DNA of 64,000 bases from Bremerella sp. P1 (GTDB lineage: Bacteria > Planctomycetota > Planctomycetia > Pirellulales > Pirellulaceae), in contig NZ_CP118164.1 of assembly GCF_028748185.1 (NCBI RefSeq), positions 3,993,814-4,057,813 of the forward strand, read 5' to 3'. How positions within the stretch are numbered: position 1 is the first letter of the stretch; every line of letters begins with the position of its first letter. The position numbers and the translations under genes are program-made. Positions 37,532 through 48,300 of this stretch are shown piece after piece. The notes under the pieces were generated by a model that was not told where the DNA came from, did not search any database, and worked only from the letters and a program-made list of their open reading frames with translations.

Positions 37532-38818
37532 ATGTCCGATACTGCCAAGCTATTGCTCGATGGAAATGAAATCGAACTGCCCGTTGTCGTGGGTAGTGAA
37601 GACGAGAAGGCGGTCGACATCTCGAAGCTTCGTGGCGGGACCGGCTTCATCACCCTGGACGAAGGCTATGTCAACACAGGTTCAACGACCAGCGCGATTA
37701 CTTACTTAGATGGTGAAGCGGGTATCCTTCGCTATCGCGGCTACCCAATCGAAGAACTGGCCGCCAACTGCGACTTCGTCGAGGTCATGTACCTTTTGAT
37801 CTACGGCGAACTGCCCACCGAAGAGCAACTGACGAACTTCCGTAATTCGATCCGCCGCCACACGATGCTGCACGAGGACATGCGGTCGTTCTACGACGGC
37901 TTCCCACGTGACGCGCACCCGATGGCCATCCTGTCCAGCGTTGTCAGCGCCCTCTCGACGTTCTATCAAGACTCGCTCGACCCTCACGATCCACAACAAG
38001 TTGAAGTTTCGATCCATCGCTTGTTGGCCAAGCTGCCGACGATTGCCGCTTACAGCTACAAAAAGTCATTCGGCCAACCGTTTATCTATCCGCAGAATGA
38101 CCTTTCGTACTGTGAAAACTTCCTGCAGATGATGTTCGCCGTTCCAAGCGAGCCATTCCATGTCGACCCTGATTTCGTCGATGCATTGAACTTGTTGCTG
38201 ATCGTGCACGCGGATCACGAACAAAACTGCAGCACATCGACAGTTCGCATGGTCGGTTCGGCTGATGCCAACTTGTTTGCTTCGATTTCCGCAGGGATCA
38301 GTGCCCTGTGGGGACCGCTTCACGGCGGTGCGAATGAAGCCGTGGTGAACATGCTGGAAGAGATCATTGAAAATGGCGGCGACGTCGATAAGTACGTCGA
38401 GCAGGCCAAGGATAAGAAGAGCAAAGTCCGCTTGATGGGCTTCGGGCATCGCGTCTACAAGAACTTCGATCCGCGAGCGACGATCATCAAGAAGGCTTGT
38501 GACCGTCTGTTGGATAAGCTTGACATTAAGGATCCGCTCTTCGATGTTGCTCAAAAGCTTGAGCATGCGGCCTTGAACGACGAATATTTTGTTGCACGTA
38601 AGCTCTATCCGAACGTCGACTTCTATTCCGGTGTGATCTATCGAGCCATCGGCATCCCCGTTCAAATGTTCACGGTGCTGTTTGCTATGGGCCGACTTCC
38701 CGGTTGGATCGCCCACTGGAAAGAAATGCACGGCTCGCCGACCAAACGCATCTGTCGTCCACGTCAGATCTACACGGGCGAAACCAAGCGGGAATTCGTT
38801 CCGATTGAAAAGCGATAG
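37532..38818 (+). CDS. gltA: Citrate synthase
   Basis: 428 residues from ATG at 37532, chosen because AGGAAG lies just upstream and the usual start MSDTAKLLLDG follows; an upstream in-frame ATG adds an unconserved leader. The enzyme condenses acetyl-CoA and oxaloacetate. Type II (hexameric) citrate synthase signatures are visible: the HADHEQNCSTSTVRMVGS region with an active-site His, GPLHGGANEAVV with the second His, and MGFGHRVYKNFDPRA with the catalytic Asp-proximal Arg and His. A terminator follows. Confidence 0.96.
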   Translation: MSDTAKLLLDGNEIELPVVVGSEDEKAVDISKLRGGTGFITLDEGYVNTGSTTSAITYLDGEAGILRYRGYPIEELAANCDFVEVMYLLIYGELPTEEQLTNFRNSIRRHTMLHEDMRSFYDGFPRDAHPMAILSSVVSALSTFYQDSLDPHDPQQVEVSIHRLLAKLPTIAAYSYKKSFGQPFIYPQNDLSYCENFLQMMFAVPSEPFHVDPDFVDALNLLLIVHADHEQNCSTSTVRMVGSADANLFASISAGISALWGPLHGGANEAVVNMLEEIIENGGDVDKYVEQAKDKKSKVRLMGFGHRVYKNFDPRATIIKKACDRLLDKLDIKDPLFDVAQKLEHAALNDEYFVARKLYPNVDFYSGVIYRAIGIPVQMFTVLFAMGRLPGWIAHWKEMHGSPTKRICRPRQIYTGETKREFVPIEKR

Positions 38819-38848
38819 CATCGCTTGTGAATTGACTTCGCAGCTACC

Positions 38849-38880
38849 AAAAGAGGACATGTTCACATGTCCTCTTTTTT
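38849..38880 (+). terminator. Rho-independent terminator after gltA
   Basis: AAGAGGACATG pairs with CATGTCCTCTT around a 4-nt TTCA loop, followed by a run of T, 31 nt after the gltA stop. Confidence 0.92.
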
Positions 38881-38940
38881 CTTGAATCGGCTTGGCTAAT
38901 TCTTTGAGATGCCAGCAGAGCATGCGGCCGCGTATCCGGA

Positions 38941-38966
38941 AAAGTTTACCTAAATTGGTAAACTTT
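38941..38966. promoter_or_regulatory. Perfect 10-bp inverted repeat upstream of the WD40 gene
   Basis: AAAGTTTACC and GGTAAACTTT flank a 6-bp TAAATT centre. It is 111 nt before the WD40 gene start, 61 nt after the gltA terminator. No T-run follows, so a protein-binding operator is as likely as a hairpin. Confidence 0.4.
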
Positions 38967-39076
38967 CGGCGATCGCTTGAGGTTGGCCTGCGCGTTGTGT
39001 CGATAAATACCGTTGTACGTCTAGGGACTACGAAGGGTCCCGAACATGAGTTCAGCGAGGGAGACGCAACAGAACG

Positions 39077-40108
39077 ATGATTAAGCAAATTATCGGTACC
39101 GCAGCCGTGATCGCCACTTGGATCGTTCCGTCGATTGCCCTTGCCCAGATTTCGCCCGTCAAGCTGTCGCACACGATCCAGTTGAAGCCGGATGCCGAGC
39201 GACTGCACCCGCCGGTCGTTTCTCAGATCGAAATTCATCCTACCGGCAAGCTGATGGCGGTCGCTGGGGATGATCACTTCGTGCGGATCATGGAAATCGC
39301 CACTGGGCGAGTCATTGTGACGCTCAAGGAACATACTGACTGGGTCCGTGCGGCTCAGTTTTCGCCTAACGGAAAATTGCTCGCCACGGCCGGTAACGAT
39401 CGTCAGGTCTTGCTTTGGGACGTTCAGGAGAACATCCAATTGCGTAGCGGAAGTGAATTTCCCAGCGTGATCACCGCCGTTGATTTCAATCATGACGGAA
39501 CCCAGCTGGCAGTCGTCGGCTTCGATGATTCGGTTGTCGTTTACGATCCGTACTCCGGTAAGAAGATCCAACAGTGGAATGCCGCTGGAAACGATCTGCG
39601 AGCTGTGAGCTTCTCACCCGATGGCAAACTTGTCGCCGCCGCAGGGCGTACCGGCATTATTCGTATTTGGAACACGGCAAGTGGTTCCAAGGTGCGAGAC
39701 ATTCGCGCACACAACGAGCGTATCCACGGCTTGGCTTTCTCCGAAGACGGCGTGCAGATCGTCAGCGGAAGTGAAGATCGCAAGTTGAACGTTCACAGCG
39801 TAGAGACTGGGCAAGAGATCGCTTCATTGCCAACCGGCGATGCGAAGGTCTTTTCGGTTTCACTCGTTCAGCCAGGAATTATCGCCACTGGCGGAAGCGA
39901 CAACGAAGTTCGCCTGTGGAGCTTGGATACTTACGAAGAGATTGATCGTCTGGCAGGCCATGATGGCACTGTCGCGACGCTTGCTGCTCAAGGGAAAACG
40001 ATGGTTTCCAGCGGTTTCGATACCACGATCCGTGTTTGGGACCTGGGCAACTCGCGTCAAAATTCCCCCCCCGTGTTAACGGTTCCGGTCAGCCGTTTCT
40101 CGAATTAA
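39077..40108 (+). CDS. Secreted WD40-repeat beta-propeller protein
   Basis: 343 residues with a signal peptide (IIGTAAVIATWIVPSIALAQ). About six or seven WD40 repeats follow, each with a GH/D...-xWD-like ending, for example LLATAGNDRQVLLWDV, LVAAAGRTGIIRIWNT, QIVSGSEDRKLNVHSV and MVSSGFDTTIRVWDL. An exported seven-bladed propeller suggests a binding scaffold in the periplasm. No partner can be named. It lies 51 nt upstream of the giant SdrD-like gene and may be co-transcribed. Confidence 0.88.
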   Translation: MIKQIIGTAAVIATWIVPSIALAQISPVKLSHTIQLKPDAERLHPPVVSQIEIHPTGKLMAVAGDDHFVRIMEIATGRVIVTLKEHTDWVRAAQFSPNGKLLATAGNDRQVLLWDVQENIQLRSGSEFPSVITAVDFNHDGTQLAVVGFDDSVVVYDPYSGKKIQQWNAAGNDLRAVSFSPDGKLVAAAGRTGIIRIWNTASGSKVRDIRAHNERIHGLAFSEDGVQIVSGSEDRKLNVHSVETGQEIASLPTGDAKVFSVSLVQPGIIATGGSDNEVRLWSLDTYEEIDRLAGHDGTVATLAAQGKTMVSSGFDTTIRVWDLGNSRQNSPPVLTVPVSRFSN

Positions 40109-40159
40109 TTAGGTCACCATTTTCGCAGGGATGCGAAAGCAAGGCACAGGAGTCGCCTG

Positions 40160-43100
40160 ATGGGTTTCCACTATCGAGACGCATTGCGTCGTTTTCGTAG
40201 CTTTTTTGGTGGCGGCAAGAATGCTGCTCTCAATCGCCCGGTACGTTCGCGAGGTATCGAGGCACTCGAAGCACGCCGCGTAATGTCGGCCGATCCGATT
40301 CGGCTTGGTGCGATTTATCATGAAGAGGACGGCGCCGGTGGTGACGACCATGGCGATACGTTCATCGTCACCTTCGATGGTGGTGCTGAGGGAACGCAAC
40401 TGACCCAACTGGTCTTCGATGGTGATCAGATCGAGAACTTCGGAAATATACCTGGGCTAAGCACCGGCGACATGATCTTCGATATCACGCCTGGTGGCCT
40501 CGGAGCTGATAACGCATTTCCTTTCCAAATCGTCTCGGCCAATGGCATTGATTCGATTACCGCGACCGTCACCGATGGTGGTAGTCGCTTGATCCTCGAC
40601 TTTGTCGGATTCGATGCTGGCGAAGAATTAAAGTTCTCAATCGACGTCGATGAAATCATCATCTACGACCCCAGCAACCCTGGGGAAACGCTGATCGACC
40701 CGATTGCTTCGGGTGCGGAATTCCACGGAACGCTGCTCACCGGTGAATTCTCGGCGGCTCACTACGAGGACGCCACGATCAATACCAAGTTCTATGACAT
40801 GTACGATGCCAAGTTGGCCGAATCCGGCTTGGATCTGCCAGCTGACAACTCGACCGGACATCGTGACCGAACTGACGGTGCGTTCGGCAGCATCGTCCAG
40901 CAGCCGCTTCCAATTAGCATCAGTGGTACGGTTTACCACGACCCGAACCTCAGCCTCACCCAAGATGCCGGAGAAGTTGGTATCGCGGGTGTTTCGCTGA
41001 CCCTGTGGAAGAAGGAAGGCGGCGTCTTTGTTAACACGGGCCATACCGTATTGACCGATGCCGACGGTAACTACCTCTTTGGTGAAGATCTGGGGCTGCA
41101 GCCAGGTACCTACCAAGTACGTGAAACCCAGCCGACCGGTTACTTCAGCGTTGGTGCGGTACCAGGGACCGTCGAAGGAACCCCAACCGGTTCCACGGTT
41201 TCGGGCGATCCGGACGTGCTGACCGAGATTAGTATTCCACTAGGCGGTACGGCGGCGATCGACTACGACTTCGCCGAAGCGACTCCTGCCATGATCGATG
41301 GCTACGTGTACCACGATCGCGACAACGACGGAATCAAAGAAGCAGGCGAAGAAGGAATTGCTGGCGTTCAGATCCGGGTGCAAGGAGTCGACGTCCTGGG
41401 CAATCCTCAGTCGTTCCTGGTGACCACGGATGCCAACGGCTACTACAAAGTCACCAATATGCCGCCAGGCGTCTACGAAGTGCTGGAAGTCGTTCAGCCG
41501 CCGACGTATCAGGATGGTAAAGACACTGCCGGTACCGTGAATGGCGTGATCAAAGGTGTCGCACAGAATCCAGGCGATCGAATCAGCACCATCACGCTCA
41601 AGGGTGGTGACTCCGGTATCAACTACAACTTCGGCGAAATTCGTCCCGCTGAGATCCGCGGTCATGTTCACCTTACTGACCCTGATGGCAATTGCTACGG
41701 CGAAGACATCGTCACGACGCCGATCGAAGGTGCAGTCATCAATCTGTACGACAGCCTAGGTAATCTCGTTGCGACGACGACCACCGATGCCAATGGTGAC
41801 TACTATTTCGGTGACTTGCTGCCGGGCGTGTACACAATCGAAGAGATCACTCCTCCAGGGCTCATCGATGGTGGCGACCATGTCGGCACGATCGACGGCA
41901 TCCAGGTCGGTAACCTTGACGGCAACGACCGTATTGCGAATATCGAGTTGCTCTCCGGTGATTCCGGTGTCGATTATGACTTCTGCGAACACCTACCGGC
42001 CAGCATCTCCGGATACGTCTACCACGACCGTAACAACAACGGCATTCGCGAAGCTGGCGAAGAGGGCATCGAAGGCGTACTCGTTCAGCTGTATGACGAA
42101 AGCAACATCCCGGTTGGGCTCGCCATCACGGATGTCAACGGCTACTACGAATTCGTCGGCCTGAGCAAGGGACAGTACCATCTCGGCGAAATTCAACCGT
42201 TTGAATACATCGACGGTCTCGACACGGCCGGTACGATCTTTGGCACCACGGTTGGTACGGCCGTAAACCCAGGCGACGAGATCAACACGATCGACGTGAA
42301 ATGGGGAGACCAAGGTATTGAGTATAACTTTGGTGAAATCAAACATGGTTCGCTTAGTGGCTACGTCTATCACGACCGGAACGTGAACGGCACCAAGAAT
42401 GCCGGTGAAGAAGGAATCGCCAACGTCACCATCACGTTGATCAACACCGATACCAACGAAACGTTCTTTACGACGACCGATGAGAACGGCTACTACGAGT
42501 TCCTGGACTTGGTGCCAGGCAACTACCGCGTTATCGAAACGCATCCGATTGCCTACCAGGACGGAATCGACGAGGCCGGTACGATTAATGGTGTCGTTCG
42601 TGGCGTCGCCGTGAATCCTGGCGACGAAATCAACGGCATTGCGATCGGCAGCGACGAGCACGGTATCAACTACAATTTTGGCGAATTCCTGTACGCTTCG
42701 ATTTCTGGAAGTGTTCACCTCACTGACGAGGATGGTAACTGTGAACACGAATCATCGACCGCTCGCCCCGTCGTGGGTGCGACGATTCATCTCTACGATG
42801 CCTCAGGCAACTTGCTGAAATCGACGGTTACCGACGCCAACGGCGATTACTTCTTTGGCGAACTGCTGCCAGGTACCTACACCGTTGTCGAAGTGACTCC
42901 GCCAGGCCTGATCGACGGCGGAGACAGTATCGGTACCATTAATGGCATCGTGGTTGGTGAGTTTGGTGGCAACGACCGAATCGAATCGATCACGCTGATG
43001 GCTGGTCAGCACGGCGAAGACTACGACTTCTGCGAAAGCGAGCCTGCCGATCTTTCAGGCTACGTTTATCACGATCGAAACAACAACGGGATTCGTGAAG

Positions 43101-45373
43101 CCGGAGAAGAAGGGATCGGAGGAACGACGGTTCAGTTGTTCAACGAGAGCGGCAACCTGGTCGATACGCTCGTTACCGATGAAAACGGCTTCTATCACTT
43201 TACCGGTTTAACCAAGGGCGTTTATCGCATTGTCGAAACACAGCCAACCGGTTACCTCGATGGCCTCGATGCCGCCGGTACGATCAATGGATCGACCGTT
43301 GGTTCGGCCACGAACCCTGGGGACGTGATCCACACGATCGACTTGAAGTTCGGTCAGTCAGGTATCGAATACGACTTCGGTGAAGTGCTGCCGACCTCGA
43401 TCGGTGGTTTCGTTCACGTCGACCCGGATCAGGACTGTATCTTCGACGAGGACGAGCAGCCTATCGTCGGCGTGAAGATCACGCTGCTTGATGAAAGTGG
43501 CAACGAGATCGCAACCACGTTCACCGATGCCAACGGTCACTATCAGTTCGATGGCTTGCCGCCAGGTAATTACACCGTTGTTGAATCGCAGCCGGCTGGA
43601 TACTTCCAAGGTGGACAAATCGACCACAACGGCTTGGCCGATGCTTCGGTGACCGACGTCATCTCGAACATCGTTACGCATTCCGGCCAGCATCTCGACG
43701 AACACAACTTCTGCGAGCTTCCGCCTGCGGCACTCTCGGGGTACGTGTTCCAGGATGGTGCCGTGATCTCGAATGCCACCGGCGAAGTGCCCAGCGATAT
43801 CGCTTCCTTGCGAGATGGGCAACGAACAGCAGACGATACTCCACTTTCTGGCGTTGTACTTGAGCTACGCGATGGCTTCTCGGGTATGCCGATTTACGGT
43901 AATAGCGATACCGTCCTGCAAGGGATCTACGGGGATGGGCCGGTCCGCGTGGTGACCGACGCGAATGGTTTCTATCGATTTGAAGGACTTAAGACCGGCT
44001 TCTACGCCGTCTATCAGATTCATCCCGATGGCTACATCGACAGTATCGACACGGTTGGTACCACTGGTGGTTTGGCGGTGAACCCAGGCACCATCGGTCC
44101 TGAAGTTTCTGCCTTGTCGATCGATCCAGGTCATGACGCGATCATTCGGATCTTCGTGGTCGGCGGAACCGAATCGCTGGAAAACAACTTCAGCGAAATC
44201 CGTGTGGTGCCATTCATTCCGCCACCGGAGATTCCGCCATCCGATCCGCCTCTGACGCCTCCGGTTGTTGCGGTTCCACCGCCGACCCCAGAGCTGATTC
44301 CTCCGGCGGAACTGTTGGCCTTGCCGCAAATTATTCAGCCTTACGGTGGTTCGGCCGTTGGGTTTACCTGGCATCTGAGCGTGGTCAATGCCGGTGATCC
44401 TCGTGGTAAAGAACCCGTCGCGGTTTCGGAATCGTTCTGGCTCACGTCGGCTAACGGGGATCTGAATCCTTGGAACACTGAAAACCTCAGTCAGGCAAGT
44501 TGGACCTTGCTCGCCGATGGCGAGGATAGTGAAGAGTCTGAAACGCTTCATCGTTTGTTCGGCTCGAAGGACGCGATTCCGGTTGCTGGTGACTTCAACG
44601 GTGACGGTGTCAGCGAACTGGGTGTCTTTATCGATGGTCACTGGTTCATCGATCTCAACGGCAACGGTCGGTGGGACGACGAAGATATGTACGCCAAGCT
44701 CGGTCATGATGGCGATCAGCCAGTTGTGGGTGACTGGGACGGCGACGGTAAAGACGACATCGGTATCTACGGCAAGGCCTGGCCGAACGATCCTCGCGCC
44801 GTGAAGGAAGAACCCGGTCTGCCGGACGCAGCGAATAGCTTCGTCTCAGTCGAGAAGCCTAAGAACATTCCTCCGAAAGAAGAGAATGCTCCACACGGTA
44901 CTCGCGTGATGAAGGTCGCCCAGCATGGCAAGTTCCGCCAGGACCTGATCGACCATACGTTCCACTTTGGTGTAGGTGGAGATCATGCGTTGGTTGGTGA
45001 CTGGAACGGTGATGGCATCAGCACGATTGCTGTCTTCCGTAATGGTACATGGCACGTCGACTCCAACGGCGATGGTCGCTGGAATCCTGAAGTCGATGCG
45101 GCGTTTGCCTACGGGGAAGATGGTGACCTTCCGGTCGTCGGCGACTGGAATGGTGACGGCATTGATGAAATCGGTATCTATCGTGGTGGGCAGTGGATCC
45201 TCGACGACAACGGCAACCATGTCATGGAGCCGACCGACAAGGTCTTCCAGCTTGGCGATTGGGACGATGTGCCCACGGTTGGTGACTGGGATGGCAACGG
45301 CACCGACGATCCTGGCGTGTTTCACGCGAACAAGGAAGGCTCGGTAACGGTCGCCAGCCGTAAGGCCGGTTGA
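40160..45373 (+). CDS. Giant SdrD-type surface protein with nine B-like repeats and Ca-binding-type propeller
   Basis: 1,737 residues. The N-terminus carries IEALEARRVMSADP, the planctomycete LE-R motif of surface and secreted proteins (the 'LEPR-XLL' type), not a classical signal peptide. After a ~200-residue domain come nine SdrD B-like (Cna-B-type) units starting near residues 253, 378, 499, 616, 732, 849, 966, 1081 and 1192, most with HDRNNNGIREAGEEGI- or HLTDxDGNC-type openings. A Pro-rich linker (~1,350-1,390) leads to repeats with DFNGDG/DWDGDG/DLNGNG Asp-rich loops, likely a Ca2+-binding FG-GAP/VCBS-type domain. An adhesin-like role is inferred. Units 2-3-4 and 5-6-7 form a tandem triplet duplication. 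Confidence 0.88.
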   Translation: MGFHYRDALRRFRSFFGGGKNAALNRPVRSRGIEALEARRVMSADPIRLGAIYHEEDGAGGDDHGDTFIVTFDGGAEGTQLTQLVFDGDQIENFGNIPGLSTGDMIFDITPGGLGADNAFPFQIVSANGIDSITATVTDGGSRLILDFVGFDAGEELKFSIDVDEIIIYDPSNPGETLIDPIASGAEFHGTLLTGEFSAAHYEDATINTKFYDMYDAKLAESGLDLPADNSTGHRDRTDGAFGSIVQQPLPISISGTVYHDPNLSLTQDAGEVGIAGVSLTLWKKEGGVFVNTGHTVLTDADGNYLFGEDLGLQPGTYQVRETQPTGYFSVGAVPGTVEGTPTGSTVSGDPDVLTEISIPLGGTAAIDYDFAEATPAMIDGYVYHDRDNDGIKEAGEEGIAGVQIRVQGVDVLGNPQSFLVTTDANGYYKVTNMPPGVYEVLEVVQPPTYQDGKDTAGTVNGVIKGVAQNPGDRISTITLKGGDSGINYNFGEIRPAEIRGHVHLTDPDGNCYGEDIVTTPIEGAVINLYDSLGNLVATTTTDANGDYYFGDLLPGVYTIEEITPPGLIDGGDHVGTIDGIQVGNLDGNDRIANIELLSGDSGVDYDFCEHLPASISGYVYHDRNNNGIREAGEEGIEGVLVQLYDESNIPVGLAITDVNGYYEFVGLSKGQYHLGEIQPFEYIDGLDTAGTIFGTTVGTAVNPGDEINTIDVKWGDQGIEYNFGEIKHGSLSGYVYHDRNVNGTKNAGEEGIANVTITLINTDTNETFFTTTDENGYYEFLDLVPGNYRVIETHPIAYQDGIDEAGTINGVVRGVAVNPGDEINGIAIGSDEHGINYNFGEFLYASISGSVHLTDEDGNCEHESSTARPVVGATIHLYDASGNLLKSTVTDANGDYFFGELLPGTYTVVEVTPPGLIDGGDSIGTINGIVVGEFGGNDRIESITLMAGQHGEDYDFCESEPADLSGYVYHDRNNNGIREAGEEGIGGTTVQLFNESGNLVDTLVTDENGFYHFTGLTKGVYRIVETQPTGYLDGLDAAGTINGSTVGSATNPGDVIHTIDLKFGQSGIEYDFGEVLPTSIGGFVHVDPDQDCIFDEDEQPIVGVKITLLDESGNEIATTFTDANGHYQFDGLPPGNYTVVESQPAGYFQGGQIDHNGLADASVTDVISNIVTHSGQHLDEHNFCELPPAALSGYVFQDGAVISNATGEVPSDIASLRDGQRTADDTPLSGVVLELRDGFSGMPIYGNSDTVLQGIYGDGPVRVVTDANGFYRFEGLKTGFYAVYQIHPDGYIDSIDTVGTTGGLAVNPGTIGPEVSALSIDPGHDAIIRIFVVGGTESLENNFSEIRVVPFIPPPEIPPSDPPLTPPVVAVPPPTPELIPPAELLALPQIIQPYGGSAVGFTWHLSVVNAGDPRGKEPVAVSESFWLTSANGDLNPWNTENLSQASWTLLADGEDSEESETLHRLFGSKDAIPVAGDFNGDGVSELGVFIDGHWFIDLNGNGRWDDEDMYAKLGHDGDQPVVGDWDGDGKDDIGIYGKAWPNDPRAVKEEPGLPDAANSFVSVEKPKNIPPKEENAPHGTRVMKVAQHGKFRQDLIDHTFHFGVGGDHALVGDWNGDGISTIAVFRNGTWHVDSNGDGRWNPEVDAAFAYGEDGDLPVVGDWNGDGIDEIGIYRGGQWILDDNGNHVMEPTDKVFQLGDWDDVPTVGDWDGNGTDDPGVFHANKEGSVTVASRKAG

Positions 45374-45391
45374 TATCAGTAGAAATGGTGA

Positions 45392-48300
45392 CTACTGCCG
45401 GACAACGCTCGTTTCCGGCAGCAGATTACCTGCAAACCATGAGAACCCCTGTTCGCCGCGGAAGTGTATGCTGCGAATAGGGGTTTTTTCGTCGGGGCTG
45501 AACACCTTCACGCGTAGCGCCTCGACCGGAACGCTAACCGCACCAGGCCAGCCCCACACAAAGCGGCCTTTGTTGTACCAGCCGCCTTGGCCCCGTTCGA
45601 GCGTTTGCCAGGTTCCGTCAACCTTGGCTTCTACCGCCCAGGCCGTGTCTGGCTGAGGTTGGTTCGGATACGTACCTGAAAGTGTCAGGAAGTTGATGCT
45701 GACTGGTTTGTCCCAGGTCGCGGTCCAGGTAACCGCTTGTTCTTCGCTGAGGACGCCAAGCTCGCCGCCACTACCCACTCCGATCTCGTGCCACTGTGAG
45801 TCTCGTACGAACTTGTCGGTCTTGGGGTTGAAGATAGGATCGCGAGCTTCACCACGCTTGCCTGCTTCAAACTCGGGGACATTGGTCGAGATCTTCGCGT
45901 CTACCAGCAGATTGTGGGCGTTAGAAGGAAGCACAATCTCACCCGGATCAACGGTGCCTGCCCCAGAGATCAATTCAGCGTTTGGATCTTCCGGAGGCTT
46001 GGTAAGGGTCAGGTAGGCAAACAGATCAAGGATTTCTTTCGGGGAGAGCTGCTTTTCGATTCCTTCGGGCATCAGGGATGTGTCCGACGTCTTCATGTCA
46101 TCGACGTCGTCCCGGGCGATCGTTTCCAGTTTGCCTCCCTGCATTTTCAGGACGACACGCGAAGGGCTATCTTCGACTAGCAGCCCCGAAAGCACGCGAC
46201 CTTCGGTCGTTAGGACCGTGACCGCTTGATAGTCTTTGCCGATCACCAAGCTAGGGTCGAAGACATTCGAGAGTAACTGCTCGAGATTCCCTCGTCCATT
46301 GACGGTGATTTCCGGGCCAACTTCCTGTCCTTTGCCGTGCAGTTTGTGGCACTGTCCGCAAAGCTTGTTATAGACTTCGATCCCGCGATGAGGGTCGCCG
46401 TCGCGGGAGGTCACCAAACGCCGCATCTGGGCGACGATGAAGGTGCGAGAGGGATCACGTCCTGTTTTGATCGTACCGTAGATCGAAGCAATCTGCTGGT
46501 TGACTTCAGGGTGCGATGTGCTCACCAATCGTTGAAGTTGATTGACCGACATTGTGTCTTTCGGAATGCTGCCGTTTTCGATCTGCGAGAGAAGCAACAG
46601 TGTCCACGCTGGCCGCTGCAACAGGACTTCGACCGCTTTCGGGCGATTCTCAGAAGACAGCGCATCAAGTCGTTCTAGTAGAAGTTTAGCGATGACATCC
46701 GAGTCGGACTTACCGAGCGTTTGAATAATCCGGCCAACTTCGTCTTGGTCTTTGCTGGGAGCCTCAAAGTACTTCGTGACCAGGGCAATTGCCTGAGGAT
46801 GACCAGCGGACAACATCGCATCAAGTGCGGCGACACGTCGGCCGGCTGGCTCATTGGTCGACATGAAGACCTGCGGGACGATGTTTATGGCGTTAGGGTC
46901 ACTCCAGGCGAGTGCCAAGTTTGCCGCATCATAATAGCCTGGGTGCTTGCTGCCGGACGCAATGACTTCAGAAAGAGATTCGGCAAGTTCCGACTTGAGC
47001 TGGGCTAAACGCTCGCCAGTCAGCTCACGTGACTGAGTTTGGGCAGCAATTCTTCCTAGGCATGCGGCTAGTTGTTTTTCCTGGCCGTCTTGGGAAGCAA
47101 GCAGTTTCACCAATGTTGCGACATGCTCGACCGAAAGCCCTTGTGTCCCCAAGATGCGTCCGGCTGCACGTGGTAAGAGGGACAAAGCGGCCTCACTTTG
47201 AGCGAAGGGGGCCTTTTGCATCAGCGAAAGGTACTTAGGCGTCTCTTGCTCCAGCCGTGGATGCAGATTCTGCCAGACAATATGTGGAATCAGCTTGTCT
47301 CCCTGCGAATGATGCAAGACTTCCAACAGCGTGGGGACCGTGGGCAGATAATCAACTTGTGGGGCAAGGGTGGCAACTTGCAGGCGAACATCGGGGCTTT
47401 CGTCGTGTGCCAATTCACGAATTCGCTGGGCGATCTCGGCATTATCGGATGCGACGGTGCCTTGGTACCGCACGGCCCAACTTCGCAGCTGAGGATTGGA
47501 GTGCGCGAGAAGTTTAAGCGAGAAGTTATCGGAAAGCTGGCGAGCACCGATCAGCGACCACAACGCGTGGAGACGCGTCTTCTGGGTCACAGTTTCGTCC
47601 AGCACGATCGACTCGAGCTTGGGAATTGCCTTTTGGCTTGCTCGTTCGGATAGAACGCGTTGAGCCAGCTCACGATAAAAACGATTGGGGGAAGCAAGTC
47701 GTGCGATGAGCTCGTCGTCGGTCTCTTGCTTCAGGTCAAACGGTTTGGCTCGTGGCGTGTTTTCGTAGCGAACGCGATAGAGACGTCCTTTCAGCCGGTC
47801 GACATCAGCAGGACGTGCCCGGGCATCTTGATAACAGTGGTACCGGTCGTACCAGTCGAGCACGTAAAGGCAGCCATCGGGGCCGGTCTTCTGATCCACC
47901 GGCATATGCCAGACATCGTTGGCTGTCATGAAGTCGGGACGCGGTTTGGCAAAGTACGTGGAACCATCACGCTCGAGAACATCGACATTCAGGCATCCAC
48001 CATGAATGTTCCCCATGTACAAACAGTCGCGGTACTCTTCGGGATAGGCGTCGCTATCGAAGTATTCGATGCCGCAGTAGGCAGCCATTTGGTGTTTGTG
48101 ATTGACGATCGATTCGATCTTCCAGGTATGCGGTGGGTAGGGACCGCCTTGCCGGTGGTAGTAGCCGCTTTCGGTGAGATGCCATAGGTGGTCAATCACG
48201 CAGGCACTGACAAACGCCTGGCCGTTGGGATCGAAGGCGATCCCCCAGGGATTGCTGGTTCCTTCGCAAAATAGTTCGAACTCTCGGGTACGTGGATCGA

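Noticed and set aside
38066-39571. 501-residue open frame antisense to gltA and the WD40 gene
   Set aside because: It crosses two convincing genes and a terminator and shows no protein-family features.
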